Shown: piece after piece, positions 1 through 8,389 of the stretch
Position numbering within the stretch: position 1 is the stretch's first letter
Layout of the letters: each line of letters opens with the position of its first letter
Source of the DNA: Rhodospirillales bacterium
GTDB lineage: Bacteria; Pseudomonadota; Alphaproteobacteria; Rhodospirillales; Casp-alpha2
Direction: 5' to 3'
NCBI GenBank assembly: GCA_021775105.1
Contig: JAJFIJ010000107.1
Location: forward strand, 1 to 37,619
DNA: 37,619 bases
Program-made: the position numbers and the translations under genes
Notes under the pieces: model-generated
Databases searched by the model: none
What the model was told of the DNA's origin: nothing
Seen by the model: only the letters and a program-made list of their open reading frames with translations

Positions 1-624
1 CTTTGTGAAAACCCCGGCACCTATTCTTATGAAGACCTTGTCAAACCGCACCAGCTTGAGGAACGGGTCTACCGGTTCCGCTGCGTCGAGGCATGGTCGA
101 TGGTTGTCCCGTGGGTGGGTATTCAGCTCAGCGATATCATCAAGCGCCTGGCGCCGACGGGCGATGCCAGATATGTCGCGTTCGAGACCCTGAACGATCC
201 CGATCGCATGCCTGGGCAAAGACGTCAGGTGTTGCGCTGGCCATACCGCGAAGGGTTGCGCCTGGATGAGGCGATGAACCCGCTGACGCTGTTTACGGTT
301 GGTCTTTACGGCGAAGAACTGCCCAACCAAAACGGCGCGCCGATCCGTCTGATGGTGCCGTGGAAATACGGTTTCAAAAGCATCAAATCCATCGTTCGTA
401 TCTCGTTTACCACCCAGCAACCGCCGACGTCGTGGAATATGTCGGCAGCACGGGAATACGGGTTTTATTCGAACGTCAACCCGAACGTCAGTCATCCGCG
501 CTGGAGTCAGGCCAAGGAACGCAACATCGGTGAGTTTCTTAAAAAACCGACCCTCATGTTCAATGGGTACGAAGAAGAAGTCGCCGCCCTGTACGCGGGC
601 ATGGACCTGAGGAAGAATTACTGA
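1..624 (+). CDS. msrP: Protein-methionine-sulfoxide reductase catalytic subunit MsrP, C-terminal part (5' end outside window)
   Basis: Frame 1 is open from base 1 ([43 protein letters not shown]...). [10 protein letters not shown] and the C-terminal NVNP...[10 protein letters not shown] motif are typical of MsrP/YedY; msrQ follows 2 nt downstream. The track ORF at 100 is an internal Met. Confidence 0.93.
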   Translation, partial: LCENPGTYSYEDLVKPHQLEERVYRFRCVEAWSMVVPWVGIQLSDIIKRLAPTGDARYVAFETLNDPDRMPGQRRQVLRWPYREGLRLDEAMNPLTLFTVGLYGEELPNQNGAPIRLMVPWKYGFKSIKSIVRISFTTQQPPTSWNMSAAREYGFYSNVNPNVSHPRWSQAKERNIGEFLKKPTLMFNGYEEEVAALYAGMDLRKNY

Positions 625-626
625 GC

Positions 627-1298
627 ATGAGCGGTTCCGAAGGCTCGACAGTCGCGGCGTCAGCACCAATACTCAAACCCATGTCCAGCGATAGCCTGAT
701 CCGCCGCGTCCTGAAGCCCGCTGTCTGGGTTCTCTGTCTTGCGCCAGCTGGCTGGCTGGCATGGCTGATCTGGCAGACATTTACGGTTAACCCCGATGCG
801 CTGGGGGCAAATCCGGTTGAATACATCAACCGCTATCTCGGTGACTGGGCGCTGCGGTTCCTGCTGATCGCGCTGGCGGTAACGCCCGTCAAACACCTCA
901 CCGGCTGGAAACAGATTACCCGGTTCAGAAGACTTCTCGGCCTGTTCGCGTTCTTTTATGTGATCCTCCATATTTCCAGCTACATTGGCGTCGATCAGTT
1001 TTTCGACTGGCTGGCGATCTGGAAAGACATCGTCAAACGCACCTATATCACTGTCGGCATGGGCGCCTTTGTTATCCTGACCGCGCTGGCCGCGACCTCA
1101 ACCAAAGGCATGATCAAACGCCTCGGCGGCAAACGCTGGACCAGACTGCACAAATCCGTCTACGTGGCGGGCGCGCTCGGCTGCCTGCATTTCTTCATGA
1201 TGCGCAAGGGTTTGCAGCTGGAGCCGATTATCTATGCCGGAATTTTATTGGCGCTATTTGCGGTGCGGGGCGTGAATGCGCTCAGGAAACGTGCTTAA
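627..1298 (+). CDS. msrQ: Protein-methionine-sulfoxide reductase heme-binding membrane subunit MsrQ
   Basis: Multi-TM ferric-reductase-like protein (LGLFAFFYVILHISSYIGVDQ..., RLHKSVYVAGALGCLHFFMM) directly downstream of msrP. Confidence 0.92.
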   Translation: MSGSEGSTVAASAPILKPMSSDSLIRRVLKPAVWVLCLAPAGWLAWLIWQTFTVNPDALGANPVEYINRYLGDWALRFLLIALAVTPVKHLTGWKQITRFRRLLGLFAFFYVILHISSYIGVDQFFDWLAIWKDIVKRTYITVGMGAFVILTALAATSTKGMIKRLGGKRWTRLHKSVYVAGALGCLHFFMMRKGLQLEPIIYAGILLALFAVRGVNALRKRA

Positions 1299-1943
1299 CA
1301 CCCCCACCAGTTCTGCCATATGATCAATCGTCAATACGGCACCGGCATCAACAAGCCGTTGACCGTCTGTGTCTGGCGCATATCCGATTACCGGCATACC
1401 CGCGCTTTTTGCGCTCTGAACGCCGGCAACGGAATCTTCAATCGCAAGACCCTGACGGGGCTCAAACCCCAGAAATTGTGACGCCCTGATATAAACTCCG
1501 GGATCAGGTTTGTGACGCCCGTCGTCGTGGCTGGACAAAACCCGATCTTCAACAACATGGTCGAGCGACAAGGCGACGAGGCCGATATTAACAAATGATC
1601 TTGGACTACCACTTGCTACGGCCAGAGGCAGCCCTGCTTGCGCAACCGCACTAACGGCATCTACTGCCCCAGCGATGGGTGATACTTGCTGGTAAACCTC
1701 GGACGCCGCGCGTTCGATTACCATCTTCGCCCAGCCTGAAGGGAGCTTGATTCCATAATCTGCCTCAAGGGCCGGAACGCTCTTTGCCAGATTATCGCCC
1801 CGGTATTTGTTGAGAAGGGTATCAATATCGACATCCGCTCCGACCCTGGTCAGGGCATCCGCGACCAGGGCAAACCAGGCACTGACCGTGTCGGCGAGCA
1901 CGCCGTCAAAATCGAAAACAACGAATTCTGTGTTTTGAATCAC
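1254..1943 (-). CDS. HAD-superfamily hydrolase (phosphoglycolate phosphatase / beta-phosphoglucomutase-like)
   Basis: FDFDGVLADT (motif I), VASGSPRSF (motif II), KPDPGVYIRASQFLG...AIEDSVAGVQSAKSAGM (motifs III/IV). Confidence 0.88.
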   Translation of the reverse strand: MIQNTEFVVFDFDGVLADTVSAWFALVADALTRVGADVDIDTLLNKYRGDNLAKSVPALEADYGIKLPSGWAKMVIERAASEVYQQVSPIAGAVDAVSAVAQAGLPLAVASGSPRSFVNIGLVALSLDHVVEDRVLSSHDDGRHKPDPGVYIRASQFLGFEPRQGLAIEDSVAGVQSAKSAGMPVIGYAPDTDGQRLVDAGAVLTIDHMAELVGVLSTFPERIHAPHRK

Positions 1944-1962
1944 AAGGGTCCACCGCGCTTTC

Positions 1963-2100
1963 TTAATCCGGGGAAACTGACATCACATCCTGCCGATAAA
2001 CCGGAAGACCCCTTACATAACACGTCGGCTGGTATAAATGCGTATCGTTCCAGTTATCTCCCATCCCCATATCGGTGACCAGCGGAACGTTCGGGCTCAC
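1963..2100 (-). pseudogene. 45-codon GTG-start ORF beginning with a polA 3'-end remnant/duplicate
   Basis: Minus strand from GTG at 2100 reads VSPNVPLVTDMGMGDNWNDTHLYQPTCYVRGLPVYRQDVMSVSPD*. Compare the intact PolA C-terminus ASLDVPLVVDMGVGDNWDDAH*. By hand count about 47/61 nt match (2037-2097 vs 5614-5674). Confidence 0.65.
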
Positions 2101-2654
2101 GCAGATGCCCGGTTTTTGGCCCGCCAGTCGACCCAGTCAATCGGGCTTTCGGCGACCACGTTGAGGCTTTCCAGATTGAAACCGTCCAGAAACAGCACGA
2201 GGTTCTGACAATCGTACCGTGCGCTCGGCGAAAGGATACCGTCGAAGCCCATAAAGGCCGCCGCAGCCCCGATCTCCTGTGTCCGCGCATATAGCAATTG
2301 GGCGTATTTCGCCTCTTCCACGCCAAGGGCAACAAGATCGGCCATATTTAACAAGATCAGTGTCCGGTCCGTCACAGCATGCAGCTCAAAAAGATTGTGC
2401 CGCATTTTCGACGGAAACACAGATTGTCCACGGTTCAGATGAAAATGGATTTCGGCAATCGCTCCGTCGGCTGCTTGGGCGGAATAGAGAACACTCAGGT
2501 GCGACGGATTCCAGCGACCCGCGCCGCGCGACCCGTCCAGGACCGACCGTCCGTCCCTGACAACCCGCCAGATGGTGCCGCCAAAGGCGTGGCCGTCCAG
2601 CTCATCAAGCGCATCAAGCAGCCGATCATCATGGACCCGTCGCCCCACAGTCAT
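2097..2654 (-). CDS. RES-domain toxin (putative NAD+-degrading toxin of a RES/Xre TA system)
   Basis: IWRVVRDGRS...GAGRWNPSHLSVLYSAQAADGAIAEIHFHL and the C-terminal SPSARYDCQNLVLF match the RES-family layout (conserved Arg, Glu, Ser). It starts immediately after the Xre antitoxin stop. Confidence 0.85.
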   Translation of the reverse strand: MTVGRRVHDDRLLDALDELDGHAFGGTIWRVVRDGRSVLDGSRGAGRWNPSHLSVLYSAQAADGAIAEIHFHLNRGQSVFPSKMRHNLFELHAVTDRTLILLNMADLVALGVEEAKYAQLLYARTQEIGAAAAFMGFDGILSPSARYDCQNLVLFLDGFNLESLNVVAESPIDWVDWRAKNRASA

Positions 2655-3011
2655 TTAGAGATAAACCCCACTGTCGAGGCGTTCGATCACTTCCAGAACC
2701 TCGGCCGAACGTCCCTCATTGATCAGGTCATAGGGTCTTTGCCCTTGCAGTTGCGGATGCGGCGACTGCAGCCAGAGGCGGACTTCGTCCGGTTCATAAA
2801 AATCGGACAGGCGCTCCGCCACCCATCGCAGCTCTGCGATAGTGGTCTGCTTTTCAATGGTCGGGGCACCTTCCCCCTGACTCCACCGCGTCACTGTCGG
2901 CGGCGATACGCCCAGAATATTGGCAATATCCCGGCCCTTCAGACCTCCAAACTCCTTCAGACCGGCAACCAGTCTTGATACGGCAGTTTCTTTCATGGCA
3001 ACATTAGTCAT
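2655..3011 (-). CDS. Xre/MbcA/ParS-type antitoxin
   Basis: N-terminal HTH (LKGRDIANILGVSPPTVTRWSQGEG) and C-terminal MbcA/ParS-like region (RLSDFYEPDEVRLWLQSPHPQLQGQRPYDLINEGRSAEVLEVIERLDSGVYL). Confidence 0.88.
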   Translation of the reverse strand: MTNVAMKETAVSRLVAGLKEFGGLKGRDIANILGVSPPTVTRWSQGEGAPTIEKQTTIAELRWVAERLSDFYEPDEVRLWLQSPHPQLQGQRPYDLINEGRSAEVLEVIERLDSGVYL

Positions 3012-4305
3012 GCCAAGGTCCTTTTTGAATTTTTACCCTGTCGCCCGAATGCCCTGACAATTCATTTGCAAAATTGGTTGGACCCAGCTGTTCGTGAAGA
3101 TTCGTTAACGTTTCTTCAAATCGAATAAGGCGGGTGTTAGCATTGGATATCTTCTTTTTTGCATCATCATCAATCTTTTTAAGATTCATTGCCCTGCCAG
3201 ATAGACGACGTGCTAGTTCAATGTGTTCAGAAATTAACCGGTCTGCACGCATGGTCTCTGGAGTTTGAGATAAATCACTAACTTGTCGACCTTTCTGAAC
3301 CATTAGATGAGCCTCTGGATAACTCAACATCCGTTCAATATCTCCACAACATGTATGGTCCGGACATCCGAACATCTCACGTGAAGTTCGGGCGTCTTCA
3401 AACATTTTCCGGGCATCTCTTATCTTAAGACGACGGTCCAGAGCTGGAATATAGACGGTCTTTACTTGCCCAAAAGAACCCTCCGTTTTCGGTTTCAGCC
3501 ATTCCTTTGCGGAAAATCGCTCTTTACCAGATATGCCATGAGAAAACCCACTCGAAGCTCCAAATGCACATAGAGCGAGAGAGGCGAGGCCCCCAACTTG
3601 ATCCGCGATGATTGGGCGTCCCAATGCATGAAAAGAAAACAAGCCCTTTATGCAACGCGCTACCGCAGCAGCTTTAGAATCTGCACCAAATCCAGAAATT
3701 CTCAACCAAAGACAATCAAACGGCATGTCGCGCAGACCATTGATCAAACCGTCTCGAAATTCAGGGTCACGGAACTGGGAATAGGTGATGATTAAAGGAT
3801 AGTCGATTGAAATTTCTGCACCGCCTTTGCGGTCAAGTGATTGACGCAATGCAATGCATGCGCGGCGGTCAACTTCAAACCAGTGATATTGATCTTCTCC
3901 GAGATAATGTGTCGGAGCCATGACCGAACTAATTTTCTTTTCAACAGCGAAATCAGCTACTTGATCAACTACAGTGCGATTTGTGCTCGGTATGAAGAAG
4001 TCGTCAATTTCAAGAGGACGATCCTTATTCGACCAAGGCGCCGCTCGAACAGCGCTGCTGAAACGACCGGGCGCACTCAGTTCAGCAACATTAGTGTCGA
4101 GAACAATTTCAGCATTCTCATCATGTATCGACCTTATCAAACTGGATTGGCGCTCAAAATTGGCAGCGTCAATTACAAAGCGTTGACCATCCAACTTACC
4201 CGCACTCAACAACTGTTCAGTTTGAACATGGTCGGAGTATCCAACGCGGGTAAATTGTGCAATCTGGCGAGGTCTACTGTGTAAGTAATGTATGTTTTGT
4301 GACAT
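3004..4305 (-). CDS. Uncharacterised 433-aa protein co-transcribed with the RES/Xre pair
   Basis: Long ORF with an 8-nt overlap into the antitoxin gene. Locally AT-rich compared with its neighbours. Alternating hydrophobic strand / helix pattern and a Cys/His cluster (GCPDHTCCGDIERMLSYPEAH). No family recognised with confidence. Confidence 0.8.
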   Translation of the reverse strand: MSQNIHYLHSRPRQIAQFTRVGYSDHVQTEQLLSAGKLDGQRFVIDAANFERQSSLIRSIHDENAEIVLDTNVAELSAPGRFSSAVRAAPWSNKDRPLEIDDFFIPSTNRTVVDQVADFAVEKKISSVMAPTHYLGEDQYHWFEVDRRACIALRQSLDRKGGAEISIDYPLIITYSQFRDPEFRDGLINGLRDMPFDCLWLRISGFGADSKAAAVARCIKGLFSFHALGRPIIADQVGGLASLALCAFGASSGFSHGISGKERFSAKEWLKPKTEGSFGQVKTVYIPALDRRLKIRDARKMFEDARTSREMFGCPDHTCCGDIERMLSYPEAHLMVQKGRQVSDLSQTPETMRADRLISEHIELARRLSGRAMNLKKIDDDAKKKISNANTRLIRFEETLTNLHEQLGPTNFANELSGHSGDRVKIQKGPWHD

Positions 4306-4322
4306 TCATATCCTCCATTTAT

Positions 4323-4375
4323 AATATTGCATAAAAATTTCATAAAATCAAGTCATGAAATTTTCATGCAATATT
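4323..4375. promoter_or_regulatory. 21-bp inverted repeat with 11-bp spacer upstream of the 433-aa/Xre/RES operon (candidate operator, or bidirectional terminator)
   Basis: Left arm 4323-4343 AATATTGCATAAAAATTTCAT; right arm 4355-4375 ATGAAATTTTCATGCAATATT; one mismatch in 21. Each arm contains a near-palindrome (ATGAAATTTTCAT / ATAAAAATTTCAT). Confidence 0.6.
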
Positions 4376-5559
4376 TATCCAGTTGCCGCCACCTCCGCCG
4401 CCAGCAAATTCCTGAACACGTCAACGAAGCCCATAAAATCGGCTTCTTCGGTCACCAGCGGCGGGTCGATGCGGAACATGCCGCCTCGATTGCAGACGAT
4501 GTAACCCTGTTTCAGCAATCCCTCATATATCCGGTCACCAACCTCGCCATCGACGAAATCAATACCGTAGATCATTCCCCGTCCACGGACTTCGCGGATA
4601 TTGTTATCGTCGGTCAGGGTTTGCAGGGCGGCCAGAAACTTTTTGCCCTTGTCGGCAGCTTTCCGGATCAGGTTTTCATCGCGGAATACGGCAATAACCT
4701 CATGCGCAATAGCCGCGGCCATCGGGTCGTTCTGGTGCGACTGCATATATCTGAATGTGCCCTGTTCCAGCTCCTTCGCGGTGCGCCGGTTGATGGCGAG
4801 CGCGCTCACCGGATATCCGTTCCCGAGTCCTTTTCCCATACACAAAAAATCAGGGTCGATTTCGTAATGGTTGCAGCCAAACCATGCGCCGGTTCTGCCC
4901 ATTCCGGTGGTGACTTCATTGACCAGTATTTTGCCGCCTCGACCCTGGATCAGGCGTGTGATGTTTTTTATCAGGGATACGGGCGGAAAGCGGACGAAAC
5001 CGGACGCACTTCCCGGCTCGAAAGCGAAAATCGATACGGCGTCCGGAATGCCCTGCAACCTCGGACAATCGCTTTTGCAGTCCTCCCGGTCCGGACAGAT
5101 GGCGCATTCCTGCCAATCGAACTCAAACCAGCCGTCGCCGCGCTCCGTCGTTGCGCTGTATGATCCAAAATAGGCGTCATGCAGGCAGAGTGTGGCGGCG
5201 TCCGGCGCAATATGACGGCACATCTGACGCGCGAGTTCGACAGCCTCGCTGCCGGAGGACAAAAATACGCATTGCCCGGCGTCCATGTCGGCAATCGAGA
5301 GCACGGATCGGGCGGCTTGCTCAACAATGTTGCTCGAATAACAGAAACCGGTGTGAGCGATAGACTCAGCCTGCCTGGCCATGGCGGCATTGATTCTCGG
5401 GTGCTTGTGACCCAGCGGCAGGCACCATACCCCGGATTCCAGATCAAGATAGCGGTTTCCCCCGGCATCGACCAACCAGGCTCCGTCACTGTCGACAATA
5501 TCGGGAACTCGGATGTCATGCCCTGTGCAATTGAAAACGCTGCTCATTGAAAACCCCAT
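4375..5559 (-). CDS. Class III PLP-dependent aminotransferase (aspartate aminotransferase family)
   Basis: DGAWLVDAGGNRYLDLESGVWCLPLGHKHPRI, FLSSGSEAVELARQM, LVNEVTTGMGRTGAWFGCNHYEIDPDFLCMGKGLGNGYPVSAL (Lys in the PLP site). Confidence 0.88.
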   Translation of the reverse strand: MGFSMSSVFNCTGHDIRVPDIVDSDGAWLVDAGGNRYLDLESGVWCLPLGHKHPRINAAMARQAESIAHTGFCYSSNIVEQAARSVLSIADMDAGQCVFLSSGSEAVELARQMCRHIAPDAATLCLHDAYFGSYSATTERGDGWFEFDWQECAICPDREDCKSDCPRLQGIPDAVSIFAFEPGSASGFVRFPPVSLIKNITRLIQGRGGKILVNEVTTGMGRTGAWFGCNHYEIDPDFLCMGKGLGNGYPVSALAINRRTAKELEQGTFRYMQSHQNDPMAAAIAHEVIAVFRDENLIRKAADKGKKFLAALQTLTDDNNIREVRGRGMIYGIDFVDGEVGDRIYEGLLKQGYIVCNRGGMFRIDPPLVTEEADFMGFVDVFRNLLAAEVAATG

Positions 5560-5611
5560 TCTTGCTGCGAAGATCGGACCGTTCGCGATGATACCGTTGT
5601 GGCCAGTCTAT

Positions 5612-8389
5612 CTAATGCGCATCATCCCAGTTATCGCCGACCCCCATATCAACGACCAGCGGCACATCGAGGCTGGCGGCGGATTCCATGGTTTTTTTGA
5701 CGATGGTCTGGGTTTTTTCCATTTCGCCATCGGGGACTTCGAAGATCAGTTCATCGTGGACCTGCAAGAGCATTCTCGCCGATGATCCGCCTGATGTCAG
5801 GGCGTCGGGGACGGCGATCATGGCGCGTTTGATGATATCCGCCGCACCGCCCTGAATCGGCGCGTTGATGGCAGCGCGTTCGGCCATACCGCGCATGTTG
5901 GGGTTCTTTTCGTTGATCCCGCGGACATGGCATTTGCGGCCAAACTCGGTCATCACGTAGCCGAATTTTTTGGCTTCTTCCTTGGTCCGGTCCATATAGG
6001 CGCGAATGCCGGGGTAGCTCGTAAAATAAGCGTCGATATATTCCGCCGCCTCGCCGTTGCCGATTCCGAGCTGGCGGGCCAATCCAAACGCCGAAATGCC
6101 GTAGATGATGCCGAAATTGATGGCCTTGGCACGCCGCCGGGTCATCGGGTCCATACCTTCAATCGGTTCACCAAACACCTGATTGGCGGTGATCGCGTGA
6201 ATGTCCTGGCCTTTGTGAAAGGCGATCTTGAGCGCATCGATATCGGCGACGTGGGCCAGCAGGCGCAGCTCGATCTGCGAATAATCGGCGCTGAGCAACT
6301 GAAAGCCTTCTTCGGCGATAAAGGCTTTCCGAATTTTTCGCCCTTCTTCCGTGCGGATCGGGATGTTCTGCAAATTCGGGTCCGATGACGACATGCGCCC
6401 GGTTGATGCACCGGCCTGATTATAGGAGGTGTGCACGCGCCCGGTGTTCGGGTTGATTTCGGTGATCAGGGCATCGGTGTAGGTGCTTTTCAGTTTCGCC
6501 AACTGCCGCGCCTCGAGAATTTTGGCCGGCAGCTCATGGCCCTGATGGACAAGCCCTTCCAGCACGTCGGCGCCAGTCTGATAGGCGCCCGTTTTGGTTT
6601 TCTTGCCGCCGGGAATGCCCATTTCATCAAACAGGATTTCCCCCAGCTGTTTGGGCGATGCGATGTTGAACGCGCGCCCCGCCAGCGTGTGAATTTCGGT
6701 TTCCAGCACGGCAAGGCGCTTGGCAAAATCATCGGACAGACGTTTCAGTTCCGTCGCATCAACGCGAATGCCCCGGCGCTCCATATTGCCGAGCACCGGG
6801 ATCAGCGGTCGTTCCAGCCGCTCATAAACACTGACCATGTGGTCTTCGGCTAGGCGCGGTTTGAACTGATTGTAAAGCCGGAGTGTCACTTCCGCATCTT
6901 CGGCGGCATAATCAAGCGCCGCCTCGAGCGGCACATAATCAAACGTCACCTGGGCCTTGCCGGTGCCGGCAACCTCCTTGAATTTGATCGTCTCATGGTC
7001 AAGAAAGTCGCGCGCCAGCTCATCCATACCGTGCCCGTGCAGACCGCCTTCCAGACAGTAAGAAAGCACCATCGTATCGTCCACCGGAGCGACGGAAACA
7101 CCCCTTTTTTCAAAGATATGGCAATCATACTTGATGTTTTGCCCGATCTTTATTACACCGGGATCTTCAAGTAATGGTTTAAGAAGAGTTAAGGCAACAT
7201 CTGAGCTGATTTGCACGATTTCTTCGGCTTTTTCATCAATCGGGTCATCGAGCAGATCAAGCGTGCGCTGTGCCTTGGCCGATTTATGCGCCAGCGGGAT
7301 GTAGCAGGCCGACCCCGGACGGGTCGCCAGTGAAATCCCGACCAGTTCGACCTGCAGGGCATCAAGACCGGTGGTTTCCGTATCCACGGCAACCAGGCCG
7401 GTGCGGCTGGCCTCGGCAATCCAGCGCTCTAGCGCCTCAACCGTCTGCACCAGCTCATATTCCGGCCCCTTGTCGGCAGACTCCCCGCCATTATTCAGTG
7501 TTTCTTCCGCCGATACGCCCATTTTCGCCGACACCGAGCCGATCAGCGACTTGAATCCCTGTTCCTGGAGGAACCTCAGCAGGGTTTCCGGGTCCGGTTT
7601 ACGGACAACGAACTCGGAAATGCGCCGTTCCAGCGGCACATCGTCCTTGAGAGTCACCAGTTCGCGTGAAATCCGCGCCATATTGGCCTGTTCGAGCAGT
7701 TTTTCGCGTCTTTTCGGCTGTTTTATCTCTCCGGCGCGCTCAAGCAGGGTTTCAAGATCGCCATACTCATCAAGCAACTGGGCCGCAGTTTTCACGCCGA
7801 TTCCCTGCACGCCCGGCACGTTATCGGACGAATCACCAGCCAGAGCCTGCACCTCAATCACTTTTTCCGGTCCGACACCGAACTTCTCGAACACCTGCTC
7901 GCGGCCAATCACCTTGTTTTTCATGGCGTCCAGCATGGTCACCTGATCATTGACCAGTTGCATCAGATCCTTGTCGGACGAAACGACCGTGACTTCGGCG
8001 CCCATTTCGGCGGCTTCACGGGCGTATGTGGCGATAATATCGTCGGCTTCATAGCCTTCCAGTGAAATCGCCGGGACATTCAGGGCCTCGGTCGCTTCAC
8101 GAACCAGGGCAAATTGCGGGATCAGTTCGTCCGGCGGCGGCGGTCGGTGGGCCTTGTATTCGGGGTAAATATCGCTCCTGAAGGTTTTCCGCGCCTTGTC
8201 GAAGATCACCGCGATATAATCCGCTTCGGTGTCTTCGATCAGTTTCATGATCATTTTGGTAAAGCCGAACACCGCATTGACCGGCGTACCGTCCGGTCGG
8301 GTCATCGGCGGAAGACCATGAAAAGCGCGGAAAATAAAGCCCGAACCATCGATCAGAAAGACATGTCTGGGCGCGTTGCCGTCGGTCAT
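5612..8389 (-). CDS. polA: DNA polymerase I
   Basis: 925 aa. N-terminal 5'-3' exonuclease (FLIDGSGFIFRAFHGLP), 3'-5' exonuclease domain (LVAVDTETTGLDAL), polymerase motifs (LLSADYSQIELRLLAH, RRRAKAINFGIIYGISAFGLA, LLQVHDELIFEVP). Confidence 0.98.
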   Translation of the reverse strand: MTDGNAPRHVFLIDGSGFIFRAFHGLPPMTRPDGTPVNAVFGFTKMIMKLIEDTEADYIAVIFDKARKTFRSDIYPEYKAHRPPPPDELIPQFALVREATEALNVPAISLEGYEADDIIATYAREAAEMGAEVTVVSSDKDLMQLVNDQVTMLDAMKNKVIGREQVFEKFGVGPEKVIEVQALAGDSSDNVPGVQGIGVKTAAQLLDEYGDLETLLERAGEIKQPKRREKLLEQANMARISRELVTLKDDVPLERRISEFVVRKPDPETLLRFLQEQGFKSLIGSVSAKMGVSAEETLNNGGESADKGPEYELVQTVEALERWIAEASRTGLVAVDTETTGLDALQVELVGISLATRPGSACYIPLAHKSAKAQRTLDLLDDPIDEKAEEIVQISSDVALTLLKPLLEDPGVIKIGQNIKYDCHIFEKRGVSVAPVDDTMVLSYCLEGGLHGHGMDELARDFLDHETIKFKEVAGTGKAQVTFDYVPLEAALDYAAEDAEVTLRLYNQFKPRLAEDHMVSVYERLERPLIPVLGNMERRGIRVDATELKRLSDDFAKRLAVLETEIHTLAGRAFNIASPKQLGEILFDEMGIPGGKKTKTGAYQTGADVLEGLVHQGHELPAKILEARQLAKLKSTYTDALITEINPNTGRVHTSYNQAGASTGRMSSSDPNLQNIPIRTEEGRKIRKAFIAEEGFQLLSADYSQIELRLLAHVADIDALKIAFHKGQDIHAITANQVFGEPIEGMDPMTRRRAKAINFGIIYGISAFGLARQLGIGNGEAAEYIDAYFTSYPGIRAYMDRTKEEAKKFGYVMTEFGRKCHVRGINEKNPNMRGMAERAAINAPIQGGAADIIKRAMIAVPDALTSGGSSARMLLQVHDELIFEVPDGEMEKTQTIVKKTMESAASLDVPLVVDMGVGDNWDDAH

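Noticed and set aside
2054-2335. 93-aa minus-strand ORF overlapping the RES toxin end and the polA-like remnant
   Set aside because: Different frame from both the toxin and the polA-like peptide; no coding character.
3841-4284. 147-aa plus-strand ORF antisense to the 433-aa gene
   Set aside because: Shadow ORF; the minus-strand ORF is longer, coupled to the antitoxin and better in composition.
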